64,000 nucleotides of DNA from assembly GCF_003626915.1 (NCBI RefSeq), contig NZ_CP032570.1, positions 1,922,001 through 1,986,000 of the forward strand, given 5' to 3'. This DNA is from Tsuneonella amylolytica. GTDB lineage: Bacteria > Pseudomonadota > Alphaproteobacteria > Sphingomonadales > Sphingomonadaceae. A model generated the notes under the pieces. That model saw only the letters and a list, made by a program, of their open reading frames with translations. It was not told where the DNA came from and ran no database searches. This document shows positions 26,066 to 34,182 of the stretch, piece by piece (position 1 is the first letter of the stretch; each line of letters begins with the position of its first letter). The position numbers were made by a program, and so were the translations under genes.

Positions 26066-26078
26066 GTAATAACATTAC
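26066..26078. promoter_or_regulatory. Candidate Zur box between divergent genes
   Basis: GTAAT-AAC-ATTAC is a perfect inverted repeat in AT-rich sequence. On the minus strand TTGCAA (26093-26088) and TATTAC (26071-26066) with a 16-bp spacer give -35 and -10 boxes, so the dyad overlaps the -10 of the small-protein/MerC/znuD operon. It also lies 44 bp upstream of the divergent methyltransferase. Zur boxes of alphaproteobacteria are AT-rich palindromes of this kind. Confidence 0.6.
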
Positions 26079-26122
26079 ATTCAAGCTTTGCAAGTGCCGT
26101 TCTCTGAACTAAGCGACGCGCC

Positions 26123-26818
26123 ATGCCAGACAGCAATCGCATGTTCCTAGACATGTTCTCCGACCCCGACCGCATCGCGGCTTACGCTGAGGGGCCACCG
26201 CGCTTCACCCCAGGCCTGGAAGCAGTGCACCGCATGACGGGCATTCTTTTAGCAGAACGCACGCCAGCCGATGCGCACGTGCTGGTCCTTGGTGCCGGAG
26301 GTGGGCTTGAGCTCCGGGCCCTTGCGGCGGCCGAGCCCGAGTGGCGCTTCACTGGCGTGGACCCTGCCGGCCCCATGCTCGAGCTTGCCCGCAACGCGTT
26401 AGGCGCAGACGCAAGCCGAGCCGAGCTGGTCGAAGGGTACATCGATGACGCTCCGCCGGGACCTTTCGATGCCGCCACTTGCTTGCTCACCTTGCACTTT
26501 CTGGACCGCGCCGAGCGCTTGCGTACGCTGCAGGAGATGCGTCGGCGGATGAAGCCGAGTGCACCCCTGGTGGTGGTGCACTCCAGTTTCCCACAAGACG
26601 AGCCCGCTCGCACCCGCTGGCTGGAGCGGTACGCAGCCTACGCAGTCGCTTCCGGCGCTGATGCGGCGCAAACGGAGCAGGCGCGCGCCGCGGTGTCCGC
26701 CAGCCTCGCGCTGCTGACACCCGATGACGACGAAGATTGCTTGCGCGCCGCCGGCTTCAGCGATGTGGAGTTGTTCTATGCCGCCTTCACGTGGCGCGGC
26801 TGGGTTGCGACGGCTTGA
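26123..26818 (+). CDS. Class I SAM-dependent methyltransferase, divergent from znuD operon
   Basis: A 231-residue methyltransferase with motif I VLVLGAGGGLELRAL, the acidic strand-2 end FTGVDPAGPMLELAR, and a CmoA/TehB-like C-terminal region (TRWLERYAAYAVASG, LLTPDDDEDCLRAAGF). The substrate is unknown. The start ATG at 26123 lies 44 bp beyond the candidate Zur box, so it may be induced under zinc limitation with the divergent operon. It is the second methyltransferase of this island. Confidence 0.85.
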   Translation: MPDSNRMFLDMFSDPDRIAAYAEGPPRFTPGLEAVHRMTGILLAERTPADAHVLVLGAGGGLELRALAAAEPEWRFTGVDPAGPMLELARNALGADASRAELVEGYIDDAPPGPFDAATCLLTLHFLDRAERLRTLQEMRRRMKPSAPLVVVHSSFPQDEPARTRWLERYAAYAVASGADAAQTEQARAAVSASLALLTPDDDEDCLRAAGFSDVELFYAAFTWRGWVATA

Positions 26819-26940
26819 CCTCAACTTCCGCTTTCACGATCGGCGGTTTGAAAGTTGAATGACCGAGCTTTGGGCGCAAAGCGAAAGTTCTAGGGCAAAT
26901 CTGCGAAAATTTGCCAATGATCTGAGTGCTCATCTTTTGT

Positions 26941-26959
26941 CCTCTTCTGGGCACCATTT
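26941..26959 (+). repeat. Right copy of the direct repeat, possible attachment site
   Basis: CCTCTTCTGGGCACCATTT matches 10158-10175 apart from one extra G. It lies in the 261-bp gap after the divergent methyltransferase; otherwise I see nothing in that gap. Confidence 0.35.
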
Positions 26960-27079
26960 AGCGATACAGCACCCCCGATTAGGGCCGGGACCGCGGCTTG
27001 CGGCGGTCGCGACCGCTGCCTGGAAGGGTCGGACAGTAGCGGGCGTGCAGATCGCCGCTTCGCTTCCTACCTTCGGTAG

Positions 27080-27838
27080 ATGATGTCCCCGAACCGCGTC
27101 CGCGTGATCGATCTCGAAACGACCGGGTCCAGTCCGCCGGCCCATGCGGTTTGCGAGATCGGCTGGCAGGATGTCGTGCGTCAAGGCGATGGCCGATGGG
27201 AGCTGGATGCGGACGGGAGTGCGCGCTTCGTCGATCCGGGGCGGCCGATCCCGCCGGTGACGATGGCGGTGCACCATATCATGGACGACGACGTCCGGGG
27301 CGCCGCGTTCTGGGCGGATATCGCGCCCGCGATCCTGCGACCGGAAGGCGGGGCAGTCGCGCTCGCGGCGCACCGGGCATCGTTCGAGCAGCGCTTCTGC
27401 ACGCCCAAGTTGTCGGGCGGTGCGCGGTGGATCTGCACCTGGAAATGCGCGCTGCGGCTGTGGCCCGACAGTCCGAGCTTCTCGAACCAGGTGCTGCGGT
27501 ACTGGCGGATGCCGGAAGGCCTCGACCAATCGAAGGGTCTGCCGGTCCACCGCGCCTTTCCCGATGCCTACGTAACGGCCCACCACTTGCGCGATCAGCT
27601 AAACGCGGCTGGTCTCGACACATTGCTGGCGTGGAGCGCCGAGCCGGGATTGCTCCCCCGCGTCCCGTACGGAGCGGATCGCGGCCGTTACTGGCACGAG
27701 CTCGATGACGAAGCCGTGCGGGGTTACACGGCGGACCGTAACGAGGACGTGCGCTTCTCGGCGCAGAAAGAGGTCGAGCGCCGGTTCGGCGTCGCTCCGG
27801 CCTCCGGCACCGGGCCGGCGCAGGGCGAGCTTCTCTAG
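27080..27838 (+). CDS. DnaQ-like 3'-5' exonuclease
   Basis: A 252-residue DEDDh-type exonuclease. Motif I is VIDLETTG (D11, E13). Motif II is altered: LAAHRASFEQRF has Glu where the usual NxxFD Asp stands. Motif III is HRAFPDAYVT with the His-x4-Asp pattern. Such enzymes trim DNA or RNA ends or act as proofreading-like nucleases. The C-terminal part (WHELDDEAVRGYTADRNEDVRFSAQKEVERR) is found in similar exonuclease-like proteins of Sphingomonadales. Its stop TAG overlaps the stop of the convergent small ORF at CTAG. Confidence 0.85.
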   Translation: MMSPNRVRVIDLETTGSSPPAHAVCEIGWQDVVRQGDGRWELDADGSARFVDPGRPIPPVTMAVHHIMDDDVRGAAFWADIAPAILRPEGGAVALAAHRASFEQRFCTPKLSGGARWICTWKCALRLWPDSPSFSNQVLRYWRMPEGLDQSKGLPVHRAFPDAYVTAHHLRDQLNAAGLDTLLAWSAEPGLLPRVPYGADRGRYWHELDDEAVRGYTADRNEDVRFSAQKEVERRFGVAPASGTGPAQGELL

Positions 27839-27939
27839 CCGAGGATCGAAAGGACGAGGGCAGCCGTCGTCACAGCGAAGCCCAGCCCGGCCGACCATAC
27901 CGCGTCGCGGTGGCTGTCCCACCAGGAACCGCGCCTCAT
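27835..27939 (-). CDS. 34-residue membrane peptide coupled to the RND outer-membrane gene
   Basis: A short frame starting at the ATG of an ATGA overlap with the upstream outer-membrane factor gene. It encodes a charged start (MRRGSWWDSHRD) followed by one hydrophobic helix (AVWSAGLGFAVTTAALVLSI). Exact coupling and a clean single-helix layout suggest a real small membrane protein, perhaps an accessory of the pump, as AcrZ is for AcrB. Similarity to AcrZ is not visible. The stop shares bases with the stop of the convergent exonuclease gene. Confidence 0.55.
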   Translation of the reverse strand: MRRGSWWDSHRDAVWSAGLGFAVTTAALVLSILG

Positions 27940-29381
27940 CGCGCGGCCACCACGGCAGACGGCGACCAGCCCCCGCCAAGCGCGCGGAACAGCGCGATCT
28001 GGCGCTGCGAGACGAGCGTATCCTGATCGGCGAGGGCGGCCTGCGCCTCGGCAAGCGTGCGTTCGGCGTCGAGCGTCTGCAGCGAATCGACCACGCCTTC
28101 GCGGTTCTGGGCGCGGGTAATGCGCGCGGCACGCTCGGCGGCATTCTGCGCGGCGGTCAGCGCGCGTCGCTGCTCGATCGCGCGAGCGTAATCGGACAGT
28201 GCGGTCTCGGTTTCCCTGAGCGCGGTCAGGATCGTTCCGTCGAACGCGGCCAGCGATCCTTGCGCATCCGCACCCGCCGCATCGATCCGCGCGCGAACCG
28301 GTTCGCGGTTGACGAACGCCCAGTCGACCAGCGGACCGAGCAGGAACCCGAGCGGCCCACCGGAAAACAGGTTGCCGAGGCTGGACGCCGTCGACCCCAC
28401 CGAACCGCCCAGCGTAATGCGCGGATAGAGGTCGGCGCGGGCGACACCGATCCGGGCGGTATCGGCCAGCAATCGCTGCTGCGCCGCCCGCACGTCGGGC
28501 CGGCGGGCGAGGAGCTGTGCCCCGTCGCCTACCGGAAGCGGGGCGGTGATCTCGAGCGGCAGCGAACGTTCGCCGGCAATGCCGGGAAGCTGCGAGGGTG
28601 TGCGACCGGTGAGCGTCGCGAGGGCGAACAGCGCGGCATTGCGCTCCGCCTCGATCGCCGGGATCGTGGCGGCGCGTTGTTCGCGCAGAGCTTCGATACG
28701 GGCAACCGCCAGACCGTCGGTCAGGCCGGCATCGTGCCGCTTGCGGGTGAGCCGCAGGCTGTCGTCGAGCAGGCCGACGATCGAGCGCGCCGTCGCGATC
28801 CGGGCAGCGGCGCTGGCGGCGGCGGCATAGGCCTCGGTGGTGTCGGCAATCGCCATCACCCGCACCGCGTCGGCATCGGCCTGCGCGGCGGCAAGATCGC
28901 CTCGCGCCGCCGCGACCGAGCCCGAGACACGCCCGAACAGGTCGACTTCGTAGGCGATGTTGCTGCCTACGCTGAATGCGGCACCGCTGCGGTCCTCGCC
29001 CGGCAGGGTCTGCCCTTCCGGCGTGCGGCCGTACCCCGCCGAGGCGCTGAGCCCGCCCTGCGGAAGCCGATCGGCCCGCGCGCCGCGCAGTGCAGCCCGC
29101 GCGCGCGCGATACGGGCGACCGCCTGGCGGACATCGGTGTTGGCGGTCGCGGCATCGGCGACCAAGCCGTCGAGCACGGGATCGTCGTACATCCGCCACC
29201 AGTCGGCGGGCAGCGGCGACGGGGTGACCACCCCGGCCTCGGCGGAAAGGAACGGCCCGGCCGACGCGGAGGGGGGGACAGTGGTCGCGACGTCGGCCGG
29301 GTTGGCCGCGCACGCCGAAAGGGCAAGTGCGGAAGCGGCGGCGAGTACGAAAGAACGAAGGGTCATAGGTTGCATCCTCAT
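27936..29381 (-). CDS. RND outer-membrane factor, NodT/OprM family (system 1)
   Basis: A 481-residue outer-membrane channel protein. A lipoprotein signal ends in the lipobox ALSAC (Cys 24). Then DWWRMYDDPVLDGLVADA and two long-helix repeats with the family motif AYEVDLFGRV and LARRPDVRAAQQRLLA. The start at 29381 overlaps the permease stop as ATGA; an ATG at 29366 is also possible. It forms the exit duct for the permease and adaptor encoded upstream. Confidence 0.92.
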   Translation of the reverse strand: MRMQPMTLRSFVLAAASALALSACAANPADVATTVPPSASAGPFLSAEAGVVTPSPLPADWWRMYDDPVLDGLVADAATANTDVRQAVARIARARAALRGARADRLPQGGLSASAGYGRTPEGQTLPGEDRSGAAFSVGSNIAYEVDLFGRVSGSVAAARGDLAAAQADADAVRVMAIADTTEAYAAAASAAARIATARSIVGLLDDSLRLTRKRHDAGLTDGLAVARIEALREQRAATIPAIEAERNAALFALATLTGRTPSQLPGIAGERSLPLEITAPLPVGDGAQLLARRPDVRAAQQRLLADTARIGVARADLYPRITLGGSVGSTASSLGNLFSGGPLGFLLGPLVDWAFVNREPVRARIDAAGADAQGSLAAFDGTILTALRETETALSDYARAIEQRRALTAAQNAAERAARITRAQNREGVVDSLQTLDAERTLAEAQAALADQDTLVSQRQIALFRALGGGWSPSAVVAAR

Positions 29382-32300
29382 TCGGCCGGCAGGGAGGGCG
29401 CGTCGCCCCGGGTGGCTGGACGGCCGCGCCAGGCGGCGATCCGGTCGCCGAGCGCGCGGCTGACGACGTAGAAGGTGGGGGTGAAGACGAGGCCGAAGCC
29501 GGTTACGCCGAGCATGCCGAAGCACACCGCGGTACCCAGCGCCTGCCGCAGTTCGGCGCCTGCACCGGTCGCGATCACCAGCGGTACGGAGCCGAGGATG
29601 AAGGCGAAACTGGTCATCAGGATCGGGCGCAGGCGGGTGCGTGCGGCTTCGATCGCGGCATCGACGGGTGACAGGCCGTGATCGCGTTCCCCCTGCCGGG
29701 CGAATTCGACGATCAGGATCGCGTTCTTGGCCGACAGCGCGATCAGCACGATGAGGCCGATCTGCGTCAGGACGTTGTTGTCCATTCCCCTGAGGTTCAC
29801 GCCGACCATCGCCGCCAGCAGACACATCGGCACGATCAGGATGATCGCGAGCGGCATGATCAGGCTCTCGTACTGCGCCGCCAGTACCAGGAAGACGAGC
29901 AGCACCGCGAGGGCGAAAATGTAGACCGCAGTGTTGCCGGTGGTCGCTTGCTGGTAGGCGATACCGGTCCATTCGGTGGCGTAGCCCTGCGGCAGGATTT
30001 CGGACGCGACCTTTTCCATCGTCGTCAGCGATTGGCCGGTGGAGCTTCCGGGCGCAGTATCGCCGTCGATGGCGACAGCGGGCTGCAGGTTGTAGCGCGA
30101 CACGCGGTAGGGGCCGGTGGTGTCCTCGAACGTCGCCAGCGAGCCCAGCGGCACCATCGCCCCGGTGTCGGACCGGGCATAGAGACCGGCGATATCGGTC
30201 ACGTCGTTGCGATAGGGCGCGTCAGCCTGCGCGGTGACGCGGTAGGTGCGGCCGAGCAGGTTGAAGTCGTTCACGAACGCGCTGCCGAGGTAGACCGACA
30301 GGGTGTCGAAGATGTCCGAAGGCGCAACCCCCAGCATCTGCGCCTTGTCGCGGTCGATGTCCGCTTTGACCCGCGGGGTGCCGGTGTCGAAGAAGGTATA
30401 GACCCCGGCGAGCCCCTCCTGCGTGTTGGCCTTGGCGATCACCGCATTGGCCACGTCCTGCATCTCGCGGTACCCCTTGCCAGAGGTGTTCTCCAGCATC
30501 ATGCGGAAGCCGCCCGCCGAGCCGATCCCCTGGATCACCGGCGGTTTGACGATCATCAGCCGCGCTTCGTTGATATCGGCGGTCGCCTTCTGCGCTTTGG
30601 CGACGAGGGTATCGACGTCGAGGCCCCTGGCCTGACGACTCTCGAAGTCGTCGAGCACCCAGTAGGCCGCCGCCGAACTGGCCGATTGCGTCTGGGTGGT
30701 CCCGTCGAAGCCCGACAGCATGACCGTGCCCTTGATCCCGTCGAGCTTGAGGACGCGGTCGGCAACCTGCTTCATCACCGCGTCGGTGCGTGTGGTGGCG
30801 CTACCCGGCGGAAGCTGGATCACGCTGACGAAGTAACCCTGGTCCTGCTGCGGCACGAAACCGGTTGGGGTGGCGGACAGGGTCAGCCCGGTGAGGCCGA
30901 TGAGAACGGCGTAGGTCATCATCATCCGCCTGGGCATCGCGACGAAGCGCGCGGTCCATCTGGCGTACCAGTCGGCGAACCGCTCGAACGCGGCATTGAA
31001 TTTCGCGCCCGCGTTCTCGATCGCGTGACGCCAGCGCGGCGCGTCGGCGGGCAAGTCCTCGTGCGGCTTCAGCAGCATTGCCGACAGCGCGGGCGACAGC
31101 GTGAGCGACACGATCAGCGAGATCACCGTCGCGGCAGAGATCGTCACCGCGAACTGCTTGTAGAACTCGCCCGACAGGCCGTCCATGAACAGCGTGGGCA
31201 CGAACACCGCGCACAGCACCAGCACGATGGCGACCAACGCCTCGCCTACCTCGTCCATCGATCGCCGCGCGGCTTCGAGCGGGGAGAAACCCGCCTCGAG
31301 GTTTCGCTCCACGTTCTCGACCACGACAATCGCGTCGTCGACCACGATACCGATGGCCAGCACCAGCCCGAACAGCGACAGGTTGTTGAGCGAATAACCC
31401 GCCATCGCCAGCACCGCGAACGTGCCGACCAGCGAGATCGGGATCGCCAGCACCGGGATGATGGATGCGCGCGCCTTCTGCAGGAAGACGATGATGACGA
31501 GCACGACCAGCACGATCGCCTCGAGCAGGGTATGCAGCACCGCGTCGATCGACTGCGCGATGAATTCGGTGGGGTTGTAGACGATGCGGTATTCGAGATC
31601 GTGCGGGAACGATGCGGCAAGGTCGTCCATCGTGGCTTTCACGCCCTCGGCAGCGGCGAGCGCGTTCGAGCCGGGCTTCTGGAACACCGGAAGGATCACG
31701 GAATCGTCGCCGTTGAGGTAGGCGCTCGTGGCGTAGTCCGCCGCGCCGATCTCGACCCGCGCGACGTCGTTCACCCGGACTTGCCGGCCCTGATCGTCGG
31801 TGCGGATCACGACCTGGCCGAACTGCGCCGGGTCGGTAAAGCGCCCTTGCGTCTCGACGTTGAGCTGGAAGGCGGCGTCGGGGCTCGGCTGCTGGCCCAG
31901 CGTGCCGGCCGCGACCTGCACGTTCTGCGAGCGCAGCGCGCGCACGATGTCGCTGCCGGTCAGGCCGAGCGCGGCGGCGCGGCCGGGGTCGATCCAGACG
32001 CGCATCGCGAGCTCGCGCTGGCCGAACAGCTGGACGTCGCCGACGCCGTCGAGCCGGGCAAGCCGATCCTTGATCCGGGTCTGCGCATAGTTCGAGATGT
32101 ATTCGCGGTCGAGCGACCCGTCGGGCGAGACGAGATTGACCACCATGAGGAAGTCGGGCGTCGTCTTGCGCGTGACGATGCCGAGCCGCTGGACTTCCTC
32201 GGGCAGGCGTGCCTCGGCGATGGCGACGCGGTTCTGAACGAGCACCTGCGCCTCGTCGAGATCGGTGCCGGGCTTGAAGGTGACGGTGATCGTCATCCGC

Positions 32301-32563
32301 CCGTCGCCGGTCGATTCGCTCGACTGGTACAGCATGCCGTCGACGCCGTTGATCTCCTGCTCGATCGGGTTGGCGACGGTGTCGGCCACCGTTTCCGCCG
32401 AGGCGCCGGGATAGACCGCATTCACCGTGACCGTCGGCGGAACGATGTCGGGATACTGGCTGACCGGCAGGAAGAAGTAGGCGATCGCTCCCACCAGCGT
32501 GATCAGCACGGCGATCACGGCGGCGAAGATGGGGCGGTCGATGAAGAAACGGGACATGCGCAT
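29378..32563 (-). CDS. RND efflux permease, HAE1/AcrB family (system 1)
   Basis: A 1061-residue inner-membrane proton/drug antiporter. It starts MRMSRFFIDRPIFAAVIAVL, has the porter motif FKPGTDLDEAQVLVQNRV, the membrane motif VGIVVDDAIVVVENVERNL with the proton-relay Asp pair, and the second half beginning near RMMMTYAVLIGLTGL. Length is as expected for HAE1 pumps. The next gene upstream (32616) is its adaptor and the next downstream is NodT, so the tripartite set is complete. Confidence 0.95.
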   Translation of the reverse strand: MRMSRFFIDRPIFAAVIAVLITLVGAIAYFFLPVSQYPDIVPPTVTVNAVYPGASAETVADTVANPIEQEINGVDGMLYQSSESTGDGRMTITVTFKPGTDLDEAQVLVQNRVAIAEARLPEEVQRLGIVTRKTTPDFLMVVNLVSPDGSLDREYISNYAQTRIKDRLARLDGVGDVQLFGQRELAMRVWIDPGRAAALGLTGSDIVRALRSQNVQVAAGTLGQQPSPDAAFQLNVETQGRFTDPAQFGQVVIRTDDQGRQVRVNDVARVEIGAADYATSAYLNGDDSVILPVFQKPGSNALAAAEGVKATMDDLAASFPHDLEYRIVYNPTEFIAQSIDAVLHTLLEAIVLVVLVIIVFLQKARASIIPVLAIPISLVGTFAVLAMAGYSLNNLSLFGLVLAIGIVVDDAIVVVENVERNLEAGFSPLEAARRSMDEVGEALVAIVLVLCAVFVPTLFMDGLSGEFYKQFAVTISAATVISLIVSLTLSPALSAMLLKPHEDLPADAPRWRHAIENAGAKFNAAFERFADWYARWTARFVAMPRRMMMTYAVLIGLTGLTLSATPTGFVPQQDQGYFVSVIQLPPGSATTRTDAVMKQVADRVLKLDGIKGTVMLSGFDGTTQTQSASSAAAYWVLDDFESRQARGLDVDTLVAKAQKATADINEARLMIVKPPVIQGIGSAGGFRMMLENTSGKGYREMQDVANAVIAKANTQEGLAGVYTFFDTGTPRVKADIDRDKAQMLGVAPSDIFDTLSVYLGSAFVNDFNLLGRTYRVTAQADAPYRNDVTDIAGLYARSDTGAMVPLGSLATFEDTTGPYRVSRYNLQPAVAIDGDTAPGSSTGQSLTTMEKVASEILPQGYATEWTGIAYQQATTGNTAVYIFALAVLLVFLVLAAQYESLIMPLAIILIVPMCLLAAMVGVNLRGMDNNVLTQIGLIVLIALSAKNAILIVEFARQGERDHGLSPVDAAIEAARTRLRPILMTSFAFILGSVPLVIATGAGAELRQALGTAVCFGMLGVTGFGLVFTPTFYVVSRALGDRIAAWRGRPATRGDAPSLPAE

Positions 32564-32615
32564 CGGGCGGACTCCGGGCGTCGTTCGGTGACGAGCCGCT
32601 GAAAAGTTTGAATTT

Positions 32616-33950
32616 TTAGTTGGCGAGCGTGGCGAATGCCGCGCGCGAGACCTGTTCGGCCTCCGGCTGTGCTGTCGGTGCGGTCGCCGAGGCTGCGGTG
32701 ATCCGGCCCGGCTGGGCGCGGACCTTCTGGCCCGGCATCGCCATCTGCACGCCCTTGATCACGACACGGTCGGTGGGCTTCAGCCCCTTCTCGATCACCC
32801 GTAACCCGCCGACCTGCGGCCCGAGCACGACCGTCCGGGCGGCCACGATACCGTCGCTGCCGACGACGAGGACCTGCTTGCGGGTCTGGTCGGTCGTGAT
32901 CGCGGTATCGGGCACGAGCAGCGCTGCGCGGGTGCCGCCGGTGGCGAGGCGCATCCGGCCGAACAGGCCCGGTGCCAGCACGCCGCCCTGGTTGGCGACC
33001 ACTGCGCGGGCACGGATCGTGCCGGAGTTCGCGTCGAGGCCGTTGTCGGTGAAGTCGAGCTTGCCGCGCCAACGATAGTCGGGCTCGTCGGCAAGGCGGA
33101 TTTCGACGTCGGTGCCCTTGAATAGGCCGTCGCGCTGCGCCTTGAGATAGAGCGCTTCCGATCCGGCGAACTCGAAATAGACGGGATCGACCGCGTTGAT
33201 GGTGGTCAGCAGCGTGGCGCTTTCGCCCCCGCCGCCCGACACGAGGTTGCCGGCATCGATGCGGCGATCGGAAATCCGGCCGGATATCGGCGCGCGAACG
33301 GTGGTGAAACCGACGTCGATCGAACGGGCGGAGGTCGCCGCGCGGGCGGCCTGCAGGGCGGCCTGGTTGCTGCGCACCTCCGCCCGCAGCCTGTCGATCT
33401 CGGTCGCGGCGACAGCGTCTTCCGACACCAGTCGCTGCGCGCGGGCGAGGTTTGCCTGCGACAGAGACAGCGCGCTCGATGCCCGGGCGACGTCCGCCTG
33501 CGCCTGTGCCAGAGCGGCGCGGTAGGTGCGCCCGTCGATGGTGAACAACGGCGCCCCCGCGCGGACGTACTGGCCGTCGGTGAAGTGTACGCGGGAAATC
33601 TGTCCCGACACCTGCGGGCGAACCTCGACCGATTTCGTCGCCTTGAACCGGCCGACGAATTCGTCCCACTCGGTCACCTGCCTCTCGAGTGGGGTGGCGG
33701 CGGTCACGACAGGGACCGGCATCGCGGCGGGGGCGGGGGTGCCGCCGCGCAAGAGCCACCAAGAACCGATGGCAGCCACGGCGAGGACCAGCGCAATCAG
33801 CCAAATCCGGCGAGGCCGGCCTCTTTCGGCTGCCTGCGCCTCACCCGGTGAAAGAGGGATCGACCCGTCGATATGATCGTCGGTGTCCGCTTCCTCGATC
33901 CGGGCGGCTGCGGCCAGATCGTCGTAGCGGTCGAAAGGTGTGTCGAACAT
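32616..33950 (-). CDS. RND periplasmic adaptor with long cytoplasmic tail (system 1)
   Basis: A 444-residue membrane-fusion protein. Unlike most adaptors it has a roughly 48-residue N-terminal cytoplasmic segment rich in Asp/Glu, then one membrane helix (IWLIALVLAVAAIGSWWLL, about 49-67). Next come the lipoyl half-motif VRPQVSGQISRVHFTDGQYVRAG, a coiled-coil hairpin (about 130-190), the second lipoyl half VRAPISGRISDRR, and barrel domains. It has no lipobox. It is the first gene of the operon with the permease and NodT. Confidence 0.9.
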   Translation of the reverse strand: MFDTPFDRYDDLAAAARIEEADTDDHIDGSIPLSPGEAQAAERGRPRRIWLIALVLAVAAIGSWWLLRGGTPAPAAMPVPVVTAATPLERQVTEWDEFVGRFKATKSVEVRPQVSGQISRVHFTDGQYVRAGAPLFTIDGRTYRAALAQAQADVARASSALSLSQANLARAQRLVSEDAVAATEIDRLRAEVRSNQAALQAARAATSARSIDVGFTTVRAPISGRISDRRIDAGNLVSGGGGESATLLTTINAVDPVYFEFAGSEALYLKAQRDGLFKGTDVEIRLADEPDYRWRGKLDFTDNGLDANSGTIRARAVVANQGGVLAPGLFGRMRLATGGTRAALLVPDTAITTDQTRKQVLVVGSDGIVAARTVVLGPQVGGLRVIEKGLKPTDRVVIKGVQMAMPGQKVRAQPGRITAASATAPTAQPEAEQVSRAAFATLAN

Positions 33951-34093
33951 GAGAATGCCATCCCCGTGCCATGCAGGCGTGCGTCGTCGGTCCCGGAAGC
34001 GAGCCTCGCCGCGGCCGGGTGATTGCGTTCACGGTGTGGAAGAAAGGCGCGAGCACCCGCCACGCGAGACGGCATGAACCGGCTCGACCGCGA

Positions 34094-34131
34094 TATGTAC
34101 CGCTAAGTATGTAATCTGGCGTTCAGGTCAA
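34094..34131 (-). promoter_or_regulatory. Candidate promoter region of RND system 1
   Basis: On the minus strand TTGACC (34131-34126) could be a -35 box; the -10 region around 34108-34113 is weak. TATGTA occurs twice as a direct repeat (34094-34099 and 34108-34113), a possible regulator site. The 232-bp gap between this operon and tetR holds nothing else I recognise except a TTTTCGC/GCGAAAA hairpin at 34157-34177 after tetR. Confidence 0.35.
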
Positions 34132-34182
34132 GCGCTATTTATATACCGACCGATATTTTTTCGCAGTGCAGCGAAAAGCGCC

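Noticed and set aside
29678-32602. 974-residue open frame on the plus strand
   Set aside because: It lies antisense to the RND permease gene, is rich in Arg, His, Asp and Gly, and has no domain. Long antisense frames are common in GC-rich coding DNA.
34154-34177. Intrinsic terminator after tetR
   Set aside because: TTTTCGC/GCGAAAA pairs well, but on the relevant strand the T-run is on the wrong side of the stem, so I list it only as a hairpin in the promoter entry.
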